Notes under the pieces: generated by a model
The model's database searches: none
Told to the model about the DNA's origin: nothing
Seen by the model: only the letters and a program-made list of their open reading frames with translations
Made by a program: the position numbers and the translations under genes
NCBI GenBank assembly: GCA_964454015.1
Contig: CAYVQF010000040.1
Coordinates: 1 to 53,005, forward strand
From: CAYVQF01 sp964454015
GTDB taxonomy: Bacteria > Myxococcota_A > Bradymonadia > UBA4248
Length of the DNA stretch: 53,005 nt
Reading direction: 5' to 3'
Shown here: positions 35,286 through 42,767 of the stretch, one piece after another
How the letters are laid out: every line of letters begins with the position of its first letter
Position numbering within the stretch: the stretch's first letter is position 1

Positions 35286-36317
35286 GTGAACCTTCAGCCC
35301 TCCGCCCTGGCTCTGCGTATCGCTCCTCAGCTACCCCGCGTCGCCGCGGCCCTGCGCGAAGCCAAACACGTCCTCGTCACCAGTCACGCCAGCCCCGACG
35401 GCGACGCCATCGGCTCCTCCCTCGCCATGGGGCACATCCTCCAAGGCATAGGCATTGCCGCCACGGTCTACAACGTCGACCGCGTCCCCTTCAACTTCCA
35501 CTTCCTACCAGGGGCCGACGGCATCCAGGACACGCTCCCAGCCCACCCTGACTTCGATCTGATCTGCATCGTCGACTGTGCCCATCCCAAACTGCTCGGA
35601 GACCAATTCCCGCGCAGCCTCCTTGCCAGCACCAAGGTCCTCGCCATCGACCACCATCGCTCCCCCTACCCAAACCCTGCCCTCATGTTACACGACCCCT
35701 CCGCCGCCGCCGTCGGAGAACTCCTCTTTTGGCTCGCCTGCCACCTCCAGATCCCCCTGACCCTGCCCCTCGCCGAGTGCCTTTACTGCGCCCTCGTCAC
35801 CGACACCGGCTCCTTTCGCTACAGCTCTACCAGCGCAGGCGCCCTCTCCGTCGCCGCCCACCTCGTCGCCGCTGGCGTCGACGTCTGGAAGGTGACCTCT
35901 CAGGTCTACGAGAATAATCCGCCAGAGCGCGTCGCCCTCCTGACCCGCGTGCTGAGAACACTCTGGCGTAGCCCCTGTGGACGACTCGCCACCATCCGCA
36001 TCACCCAAAAAATGCTCGCCGACACCCACGCCGATGACACCATGTGTGACGGCTTCATCAACCACGCCCGCGCCATCCGCGGCGTAGAAGTCGCGGCCCA
36101 AGCCCGCGAAGTCGAACACAACCTCCACCGAGTCAGCTTCCGCTCTCGTGGAAACGTCAACGTCGCCGACCTCGCCGCCTCTTTCGGCGGCGGTGGCCAC
36201 TTCAACGCCGCCGGATGCACCATCGAGGGCGCCTGGCCAACCATCCGCCGGCATATCCTCCTCCGGTTGACCCGCCAACTCGAGTCTCACACGGACAACA
36301 GCGCCCATGACATCTGA
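35286..36317 (+). CDS. nrnA: DHH/DHHA1 phosphoesterase NrnA (nanoRNase/pAp phosphatase)
   Basis: 343 aa from GTG 35286 (AGGA six bases upstream); TTG 35235 also has an AAGGT before it. NrnA degrades short RNA oligonucleotides and dephosphorylates pAp. The DHH domain motifs are in order: TSHASPDGDAIGS, a CIVDCA motif, VLAIDHHRSP (the DHH motif), then the TDTGSFRYS region. The DHHA1 domain ends with the glycine-rich GGGHFNAAGCTIEG. Its 3' end overlaps truB by 11 bases, so the two are translationally coupled. It is the first plus-strand gene after the small opposite-strand gene. Confidence 0.93.
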   Translation: MNLQPSALALRIAPQLPRVAAALREAKHVLVTSHASPDGDAIGSSLAMGHILQGIGIAATVYNVDRVPFNFHFLPGADGIQDTLPAHPDFDLICIVDCAHPKLLGDQFPRSLLASTKVLAIDHHRSPYPNPALMLHDPSAAAVGELLFWLACHLQIPLTLPLAECLYCALVTDTGSFRYSSTSAGALSVAAHLVAAGVDVWKVTSQVYENNPPERVALLTRVLRTLWRSPCGRLATIRITQKMLADTHADDTMCDGFINHARAIRGVEVAAQAREVEHNLHRVSFRSRGNVNVADLAASFGGGGHFNAAGCTIEGAWPTIRRHILLRLTRQLESHTDNSAHDI

Positions 36318-37203
36318 AGAACAAGACGGCCTCCTCCTCATCGACAAAGGCCCTGGCCTCTCCTCCTTCGATGTCCTCAGGTGCTTGCGCCGACACTTCG
36401 GCGTGCGCAAAGCCGGACATGCCGGCACCCTCGACCCGACCGCCACGGGGCTCCTCCTCGTCCTCGTGGGCAAAGCGACCAGGCTCGTTCCCTACTTGAT
36501 GGGGACCGCAAAGACCTACCACGCCACCGTCTGCCTGGGGACGACCACGACCACCGATGACAGCGAAGGAGAAATCCTCAGCCACCGACCATGCCCCGAC
36601 TTCAGTGACGACCACATCGAACAAGCCCTGCGCACCTTCATCGGACCTCAACGACAAGTCCCTCCCATCTACTCGGCCATCCATGTCGACGGCAAGCGCG
36701 CCTACGCCCTGGCCCGCGCCGGCCAAAACCCCGAGCTCCCCCCAAGAGACATCGTCATTCACCGCATCGAAAATTTCGAGCGACAAGGACCGCAACTGAG
36801 CTTTGTCATCAACTGCAGCAAGGGTACCTACATCCGCAGCGTCGCCAGGGACCTGGGCGAAAAACTCGGCTGCGGCGCCCACCTCGCTGCCCTGCGCCGA
36901 CTCGCCGTCGGCCCTTTCAACCTCCAAGAGGCCTTCACCCTCGACCCCCTCCCCCCCTCCATCCTTCCCCACTATCTCACCCCATTCCAAGCGCTGGCCG
37001 CCTGGCCACTGCTTGAAGTGTCGCCAGCTCGCCTCCACGAAATCCACCAGGGAAAATCGCGCCGACTCGACGCCCCGCCTGGGGTCTACCGCATCCCAAA
37101 CCCCCGGCAACCAGATGCCCTGAGCGCCCTCGCCGAGATTCGTAACCAGGAGAAAAACAAATTCATTTGGTTCGAGCCGCCCCATGGTGCGATTCTGGGT
37201 TGA
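36307..37203 (+). CDS. truB: tRNA pseudouridine-55 synthase TruB
   Basis: 298 aa; makes pseudouridine-55 in the tRNA T arm. Hallmarks are LLIDKGPGLSSFDVL, the active-site GTLDPTATGLL with catalytic Asp43, then KTYHATVCLG and TTDDSEGE. A later region, IRSVARDLGEKLGCGAHLAALRRLAVGPF, belongs to the catalytic fold, and a short C-terminal PUA-like domain follows. ATG overlaps the nrnA stop by 11 bases. The next gene is rpsO, 117 bases away, with a leader hairpin between. Confidence 0.95.
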   Translation: MTSEEQDGLLLIDKGPGLSSFDVLRCLRRHFGVRKAGHAGTLDPTATGLLLVLVGKATRLVPYLMGTAKTYHATVCLGTTTTTDDSEGEILSHRPCPDFSDDHIEQALRTFIGPQRQVPPIYSAIHVDGKRAYALARAGQNPELPPRDIVIHRIENFERQGPQLSFVINCSKGTYIRSVARDLGEKLGCGAHLAALRRLAVGPFNLQEAFTLDPLPPSILPHYLTPFQALAAWPLLEVSPARLHEIHQGKSRRLDAPPGVYRIPNPRQPDALSALAEIRNQEKNKFIWFEPPHGAILG

Positions 37204-37259
37204 CATCACGGCCCGACCCGACTACAAACGCCCGGCGATTGTCGGCACCTTGACGGTCG

Positions 37260-37286
37260 GTGCGGTGCTTATGGGGAGCTCCGCAC
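37260..37286 (+). promoter_or_regulatory. Leader hairpin upstream of rpsO (candidate S15 regulatory element)
   Basis: GTGCGG-T-GCT (37260-37269), loop TATGGGG, AGC-T-CCGCAC (37277-37286) forms a nine-pair stem interrupted by one T-T mismatch. It lies about 35 bases before the rpsO start, whose ribosome site AAGGAGAGG is at 37308-37316. S15 represses its own mRNA through leader structures that differ between phyla, which makes this a candidate. Confidence 0.45.
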
Positions 37287-37320
37287 GCGTTATTCTTGAC
37301 CCAATCGAAGGAGAGGTTCG

Positions 37321-37590
37321 ATGCCACTGCATCGGGCAGTTAAAATTGCTTTGGTAGATCGCTTTGGCAGACACGAGAATGACACGGGCTCGCCCGAGGT
37401 ACAGGTCTCAATGCTGACGGAACGTATCAACCTTCTCACGGAACACTTCAAAAGCCACAAGAAAGACCACCACTCGCGTAGAGGTCTGCTCAAAATGGTC
37501 GGCCAGAGAAGACGTCTCCTGGACTACCTCAAAAAAGGTAACGTACAGCGTTACCGTGACCTCATCGCTGAACTTGGCTTGCGCAAATAA
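37321..37590 (+). CDS. rpsO: 30S ribosomal protein S15
   Basis: 89-aa primary 16S rRNA-binding protein. Conserved stretches include HENDTGSPEVQVSMLTERI, LTEHFKSHKKDHHSRRGLL and KMVGQRRRLLDYLKKG, ending with IAELGLRK. ATG 37321 has a strong AAGGAGAGG five bases upstream. Sits in the classic truB-rpsO-pnp order. A leader hairpin precedes it and a GAAA-loop hairpin follows it at 37618-37647. Confidence 0.97.
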   Translation: MPLHRAVKIALVDRFGRHENDTGSPEVQVSMLTERINLLTEHFKSHKKDHHSRRGLLKMVGQRRRLLDYLKKGNVQRYRDLIAELGLRK

Positions 37591-37617
37591 CGCGCACACC
37601 ATGAATCTACTGTGGGC

Positions 37618-37647
37618 CAGGCATTCACTCGAAAGAGTGAATGCCTG
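37618..37647 (+). terminator. Perfect 13-bp hairpin with GAAA loop between rpsO and pnp
   Basis: CAGGCATTCACTC, GAAA, GAGTGAATGCCTG is a perfect stem closed by a GNRA tetraloop, followed by TTGTGCT. It could be a terminator for rpsO or an RNase III-type processing site; in E. coli the rpsO-pnp gap contains such a site controlling pnp. Confidence 0.6.
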
Positions 37648-37666
37648 TTGTGCTATGCCTTCTTCA

Positions 37667-37694
37667 TTAAGGCGCTTGACGTGTTGGGTACAAT
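37667..37694 (+). promoter_or_regulatory. Weak candidate promoter upstream of pnp
   Basis: TTAAGG (37667-37672), 16-base spacer and TACAAT (37689-37694). It lies in the 286-base rpsO-pnp gap, about 180 bases before pnp. The -35 is poor, so this is tentative. Confidence 0.3.
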
Positions 37695-37876
37695 GGCTCG
37701 TGCCGCCGAACTTGCTGCGACCATCCTCTGTTCGCAACCAATACCGTGTTCGGCGACATCAGCGATCGTGGACAACACCGGCCCTTCTGGAGAAAGCACC
37801 TCGCCCCATTCTCAACGCTGCAGCCAAAACGCTGCCCTGGTCACAGCACCAGGAAATGGACAGGAGCTTCTTTTAA

Positions 37877-39973
37877 ATGGCTAGAATCATACGCGAATCC
37901 GTGCTCGTCGGCAAACGGGAACTCACCATTGAAACGGGACGCATGGCCAAACAAGCCAACGGCGCGGTCCTCATCCAATGCGGAGACTCCATCGTCCTCG
38001 TTACCGCCTGCGGCGGAGACGTCCGGGCACTGCCCTTCTTCCCCTTGGTCTGCGACTACGTCGAAAAAACCTACGCCGCTGGACGCATCCCGGGTTCCTA
38101 CTTCCGCCGTGAGGGACGCCTCGGCGAAAAAGAAACCCTCACCAGCCGCCTCATGGACCGGCCCATTCGCCCTCTCTTCCCCGAAGGTTACCGCCGCGAC
38201 GTCCAAATCATCGCTACGGTCCTCTCCTTCGACCAAGAAAATGACACCGACGTCCTCGCCATCACCGGCACCTCGGCGGCCCTGATGCTCAGCGATCTGC
38301 CCTGGGCCGGTCCCATCGCCGGCGTCCGTATCGGACGCATCGACGGACAGTGGATCGCCAACCCAACCTTCGCCGAACGCGAGGCATCCGACACCAACAT
38401 CGTCATGGTGGCCAGTGAGCACGCCATCGTCATGGTGGAAGGTGAGACCGAAGGCCTCACCGAACAAGAGTTCCTCGACGCCATGGACTTCGGCAACCAA
38501 GCCATCGCTGGCTTGTTGGAGCTCCAATGGCAGCTCGCCAAAGCTGTCGGCAAGAAAAAGGAAATCTTCCAGCCACCCCAACGTGACGCCCAAATCCTAC
38601 AGCGCGTCCGCCAAGACGCCGAAGGGCGCACCCTCGCCGCACTCGCCATCCGGCCCAAGCTCGAGCGTTACAAGGCCCTCGACGCCGTCGGCAAAACCAT
38701 CCGCGAAGAACTCGCGCCGGTCTTCCCCGATCGCGATGACGAAATCAAAGCCTGCTACAGTGAACTCAAATCGGCCCTCGTCCGCGAGATGGTCACCCAA
38801 AAACGCGTCCGCCTCGACGGCAGAAAGCTCGACGAAGTGCGCACCATCACCTGCGAAGTCGGCGTGCTCCCCAGAGTCCACGGCTCAGCTCTCTTCACCC
38901 GCGGCGAAACGCAAGCCCTGGTCACCGTCACCGTTGGCACCCACAACAACGACCAGCGCATCGAAGAACTGGCGGGCATGCGCTCCAAGCGCTTCCTCCT
39001 CCACTATAACTTCCCCCCCTTCTCCGTCGGTGAAGTCAAACCCCTCCGCGGCGTCGGCCGGCGCGAAGTGGGACACGGCATCCTCGCCGAACGCGCCCTC
39101 AGCGCCGTCATGCCCACCCGCAACGCCGACTACCCCTACGTCGTGCGCGTCGTCTCGGAGATCCTCGAGTCCAACGGCTCCAGCTCCATGGCCACCGTCT
39201 GCGGTGGCACCCTCGCCGCCATGGACGCCGGACTCGACTTCAAAGACCCGGTCGCCGGTATCGCCATGGGCCTCATCAAAGAAGGGGACGCTGTCGCCGT
39301 CTTGTCTGACATCCTCGGCGACGAAGATCACCTCGGCGACATGGACTTCAAAGTCTGCGGCACCGCCGAAGTCATCACGGCCATCCAAATGGACGTCAAA
39401 ATCGCTGGCATCGACCGCCAAATCATGGCCAGCGCCCTCGAGCAAGCACGCAAGGGACGCCTCCACATCCTCGAGCGCATGGCCATGGTCATCGCCGAAT
39501 CACGGCGCGACATGAGCCCCTTCGCCCCGCGCATCGTCACCGTCAAGGTCAGCCCCGACAAAATCCGCGACATCATCGGCGCTGGCGGCAAAACCATCCG
39601 CGGCATCGTGGCCCAAACCGGCGCTTCCATCAACGTCGAGGACGATGGCTCCGTCCATGTCGCATCGGACAACGAAAGCGCCGTCAAGAAAGCCCTCGAT
39701 ATCATCAAGGGACTCACCCGGGAACCCACCGTGGGCGAGGTCTACCTCGGCACCGTACGCAAAATCGTCGACTTCGGCGCCTTTGTTGAGCTCTTCCCTG
39801 GCAACGATGGCCTGGTCCACATCTCCGAACTCACCGAAGGACACGTCGACAACGTCGGCGATGTCCTCAAGGAAGGAGAAGAAGTCCTCGTCAAGGTCCT
39901 CAACATCGACCGTCAAGGCAAAATCCGCCTCTCCCGCAAAGCCGCCCTCGGCGAAGAACCCACCAAGTTCTAG
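37877..39973 (+). CDS. pnp: Polynucleotide phosphorylase
   Basis: 698-aa phosphorolytic 3'-5' exoribonuclease and part of RNA degradosomes. Two RNase PH domains are visible: the first from ESVLVGKRELTIETGRMAKQANGAV, the second from RLDGRKLDEVRTITCEVGVLPRVHGSALFTRGETQAL. The second carries the DIlGDEDHLGDMDFKV-type active-site region. KH domain GAGGKTIRGIVAQTGASI (about 572-590) and S1 domain GTVRKIVDFGAFVELFPG (about 625-645) close the protein. AGGAG is ten bases before ATG 37877. A GC-rich stem-loop at 40018-40054 lies downstream. Confidence 0.97.
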   Translation: MARIIRESVLVGKRELTIETGRMAKQANGAVLIQCGDSIVLVTACGGDVRALPFFPLVCDYVEKTYAAGRIPGSYFRREGRLGEKETLTSRLMDRPIRPLFPEGYRRDVQIIATVLSFDQENDTDVLAITGTSAALMLSDLPWAGPIAGVRIGRIDGQWIANPTFAEREASDTNIVMVASEHAIVMVEGETEGLTEQEFLDAMDFGNQAIAGLLELQWQLAKAVGKKKEIFQPPQRDAQILQRVRQDAEGRTLAALAIRPKLERYKALDAVGKTIREELAPVFPDRDDEIKACYSELKSALVREMVTQKRVRLDGRKLDEVRTITCEVGVLPRVHGSALFTRGETQALVTVTVGTHNNDQRIEELAGMRSKRFLLHYNFPPFSVGEVKPLRGVGRREVGHGILAERALSAVMPTRNADYPYVVRVVSEILESNGSSSMATVCGGTLAAMDAGLDFKDPVAGIAMGLIKEGDAVAVLSDILGDEDHLGDMDFKVCGTAEVITAIQMDVKIAGIDRQIMASALEQARKGRLHILERMAMVIAESRRDMSPFAPRIVTVKVSPDKIRDIIGAGGKTIRGIVAQTGASINVEDDGSVHVASDNESAVKKALDIIKGLTREPTVGEVYLGTVRKIVDFGAFVELFPGNDGLVHISELTEGHVDNVGDVLKEGEEVLVKVLNIDRQGKIRLSRKAALGEEPTKF

Positions 39974-40017
39974 ACGCCCAACCCGCCGCTGCCACTCGGC
40001 TACCGTGTCCGCGGAAC

Positions 40018-40054
40018 CGCGCCAGAGGTCAGGCGCAGCTTGACCTCCGGCGCG
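40018..40054. terminator. Long GC-rich hairpin downstream of pnp
   Basis: CGCGCC-A-GAGGTCA (40018-40031), loop GGCGCAGCT, TGACCTC-C-GGCGCG (40041-40054). The stem is 13 pairs with one mismatch. No U-tract follows, so termination may be Rho-dependent, or it may protect the 3' end. Its right arm overlaps a candidate -35 for the next gene. Confidence 0.45.
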
Positions 40055-40069
40055 CCTGTAGCCTATGAA
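40040..40069 (+). promoter_or_regulatory. Candidate promoter of the lipoprotein pair
   Basis: TTGACC (40040-40045), 18-base spacer and TATGAA (40064-40069), about 57 bases before the lipoprotein start. The -35 lies in the arm of the hairpin just described. Confidence 0.35.
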
Positions 40070-40125
40070 ACCAGCATGACACCGTGCCGCCATCGCCCTA
40101 CTCGAGCCGGGCGCGCTGGAGGCAC

Positions 40126-40632
40126 ATGCCCAATCTCCACCTACACGGGTTCCCAATGGTCACCTATGTCTTGCGACCACCCAACGTCTCGACCGCGGCG
40201 CTGCGCGCAGCCCTCTTTCTCGCTGGGCTACTCACCCTCGCCGCCTGCGACAACTTCTCCAACGTCACCGTCAACTGCCAAGTCGGCATGAAGAACCTCG
40301 CCGCCATGCAACGCGATGGTGAACAACTGCCCCTGGCCGATCCCAGCATCGCCCACTGCGAGTTCCGCAACCACGGCAACCGACCCGCCGCGACCTGCAT
40401 CAAAGTGCACCTCTTCCCTGCCGATTGTGACCATCCCAAAGGGGAGTGCCCCGCTGCTTTCGTCTCCTCACCCCGCTGCTCGGGCACCATCCAACCACAA
40501 AGCACCACCAGCGCCCTGCCCCTCGACTTCCCCAACGCCTCGATCCAACAAGTCGCCGCCGCCTGCGTCACCGAAGACAACGGCGAACCGCGTTTCCACT
40601 GCGATATCAAACTCGAAGAGGTCGCGCCATGA
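40126..40632 (+). CDS. Small predicted lipoprotein, Cys-rich
   Basis: 168 aa from ATG 40126 (GGAGG three bases upstream); ATG 40156 is a second candidate. The signal sequence ends LLTLAAC with Cys at 41 and Asp after it. The mature domain is short, beta-rich and contains about nine Cys (CQVG, HCEF, TCIK, DCDHPKGEC, RCSG, ACVTED, HCDI), probably in disulphides. No family recognised. Its stop overlaps the next start (ATGA), so the two are coupled and probably form a complex or pathway. Confidence 0.65.
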   Translation: MPNLHLHGFPMVTYVLRPPNVSTAALRAALFLAGLLTLAACDNFSNVTVNCQVGMKNLAAMQRDGEQLPLADPSIAHCEFRNHGNRPAATCIKVHLFPADCDHPKGECPAAFVSSPRCSGTIQPQSTTSALPLDFPNASIQQVAAACVTEDNGEPRFHCDIKLEEVAP

Positions 40633-42674
40633 CCCCCAGGCTCTACCCCCTCATCCTCGCCCTCCTCGCCCTCTCCTTCCTGGCCTGCGATGAGCCCTCA
40701 GCCAAACCCAAAAACACCGACGACGCCGACCTCGCCGACCTCCAAGAAACCGATCTCGACCCCCCAGACATCTCACAACCGCGCCCATCGGTGCGCTTCG
40801 ACCTCCACGCCTCCGCCAACGGCGACTTCTTCGCCTTCCCCTTCCCCAACGCCTTGCGCACCGCCGAAAACGGCGCCCTCGACCTCTCCACCTTCCCCAA
40901 CCTTGGCAGCGCCAAGCTCCAAGCCCTCATCGACACCTCCGTCGCTAACCAAGTCCCCGGACTGAGCCCCAACGGCGCCATCTACTTCGCCTTCGAAGAA
41001 GCCCTCGACCCCGCTTCACTCCCAGCCACCCCTGCTGACACCATCGAACCCGATGCCTCCGTCTTCCTCATCAATCTCGACCCAAGCTCCTCCCGATACG
41101 GATGGCGCATCCCCGTCGAAACCTCCTTCAACCCCGACGGCAACGCCTTCCTCCCACCCAACACCCTCCGCATCCACTCTCCCGCTGGCCTCCCCCTCAG
41201 ACCCGCCACCCGCTACGCCGCCATCATCACCGACCAAGTGCGCCTCAGCACCGACCAGCAAATCGGCCCCAACCCCACCTGGGAAGCCATTCGCAACCAC
41301 CTGCTCCCACCCGATGGCGTCTCCCCAGAGCTCCACGCCCACGTCCGCGAGCTCCTCAACGAGCTCCAACAAGTCGGCCTCAACCCCGCCAGCGTCATCG
41401 TCGCCACCACCTTCACCGTCGCCGACCTCAAACCAAGCCTCACGACACTCCAGAACACCGCCGACGCCCTCCCCTTCGCCGTCCCCACCAACATGCAATA
41501 CGGCACCCCGGTTGGCCCCCGCATCACCTACCACGCGCGCTTCCCCTACCGAAACTTCCTCGCCGCGCCCCCGCTCTCACGCCAGCTCGGCACCAACCTC
41601 CTCACCTACGACGACCAACAGCGCCCCGTCCCCCGCGACACCACCGATGCCACCGTCTACTTCTCCATCCCCGCTGACCTCGAATACCCCATCCTCCAAA
41701 ATGTCTTCTTCTTCCCAGGCTTGCATCAAGACGCCACCCACCACACCGAAGCCTTCGACAGCCTCGTAAACCTCGCCATCCAAGAATCCATCCCCCTCCT
41801 CCCCGCTGTCATCAGCACCGACCCCCTCCTCACCCAAGACATGGCGCCAGCAGGCACCTCGCTCCCCACCCTCTGGGCTGAGCTCTTGATCCACAACCCA
41901 ATAGGCGCGCGCGACCTTCTCCGCGCAGCCGTGCTTCACGACCTCCAGGTTTTGCGCATGGCTGAAGTCCTCACCGTTGAGGTCGCCGATTCCCATGTCG
42001 GCGCCGCACTCTCTCTACGCACCACACCTCTCGTCCTCGTCGGTACCGATTTCGCCGCCCAAAGCCTCGCCCTGACCGCCATCGCCCAGCCACGCGTCGA
42101 CGCCGTCGTCCTCCAACGACTCGGCGCCTCTTTCGCCCACCAAGCCCTCAACGCCGTCATGGACGACGTCGACCTCCGCGCCACCTTCACCGCAAGCTAC
42201 GATATCCCCGCCGCTGAGCCCCTTGACCCCTACCACCCCCTCATGGCCCTCATCTACCAACCCATCCTCGACCCCGTGGATCCCGTTAACTTTGCCCAAC
42301 TCGTCATCAAAGAACCCGAGCTCACCCCCGTGAGCGTCCTCATGACCTTGGCCACTGATGACCTCTACGCCAACCCATACGGTGCCGCCGCCTTCGCCGC
42401 CGCCGCCGCCATCCCCCCCCTCCAGCCCAACGTCTACAGCCCACTCCCATGGCTCGTCCGAGACATCGCACCCGCCAACTTGCCCCTCCAAGGCAACGTC
42501 TCCTCGCCTGCCACCACCTGCCTCGGGCCAACCCCCTGCCGCGTAACCGCCGCCGCCCTGACGGCAACCCACGCCAGCGACTTCAACACCCAAGAACCTC
42601 TCCTGCGCCACCTCGCTTTCTTCACCGCCACCGCCTGCCTGGGAACACCGACCCTCCCTCTGCCAGAGCCCTAG
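40629..42674 (+). CDS. Large predicted lipoprotein, lipase-N-like
   Basis: 681 aa from ATG 40629, overlapping the previous stop by four bases. Lipobox LALSFLAC puts Cys at 20. An acidic spacer is followed by FDLHASANGDFFAFPFPNALR and LSTFPNLGSAK. This opening resembles the N-terminal domain found in large lipoproteins and secreted lipases of related bacteria (a FPFP-N-x-x-R pattern and a later GAIYFAF). The middle region has a beta-sandwich look (RPATRYAAIITDQVRL). The final third may be an alpha/beta-hydrolase-like fold, but no G-x-S-x-G nucleophile motif was found. Function is not assigned. Coupled with the Cys-rich lipoprotein. Confidence 0.6.
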   Translation: MTPRLYPLILALLALSFLACDEPSAKPKNTDDADLADLQETDLDPPDISQPRPSVRFDLHASANGDFFAFPFPNALRTAENGALDLSTFPNLGSAKLQALIDTSVANQVPGLSPNGAIYFAFEEALDPASLPATPADTIEPDASVFLINLDPSSSRYGWRIPVETSFNPDGNAFLPPNTLRIHSPAGLPLRPATRYAAIITDQVRLSTDQQIGPNPTWEAIRNHLLPPDGVSPELHAHVRELLNELQQVGLNPASVIVATTFTVADLKPSLTTLQNTADALPFAVPTNMQYGTPVGPRITYHARFPYRNFLAAPPLSRQLGTNLLTYDDQQRPVPRDTTDATVYFSIPADLEYPILQNVFFFPGLHQDATHHTEAFDSLVNLAIQESIPLLPAVISTDPLLTQDMAPAGTSLPTLWAELLIHNPIGARDLLRAAVLHDLQVLRMAEVLTVEVADSHVGAALSLRTTPLVLVGTDFAAQSLALTAIAQPRVDAVVLQRLGASFAHQALNAVMDDVDLRATFTASYDIPAAEPLDPYHPLMALIYQPILDPVDPVNFAQLVIKEPELTPVSVLMTLATDDLYANPYGAAAFAAAAAIPPLQPNVYSPLPWLVRDIAPANLPLQGNVSSPATTCLGPTPCRVTAAALTATHASDFNTQEPLLRHLAFFTATACLGTPTLPLPEP

Positions 42675-42767
42675 CCCAAACGCCGCAGCGTCTGCGCTTG
42701 ACGCCAGACCTGCTATCCTTTAATCCACACCTTGACCTGTTGTGTCTCTCGTCGGATGAGGCGGATA

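Noticed and set aside
42698..42724. Promoter before the acidic-repeat gene
   Set aside because: TTGACG is present but the only -10-like hexamers are 10 or 15 bases away, outside normal spacing.
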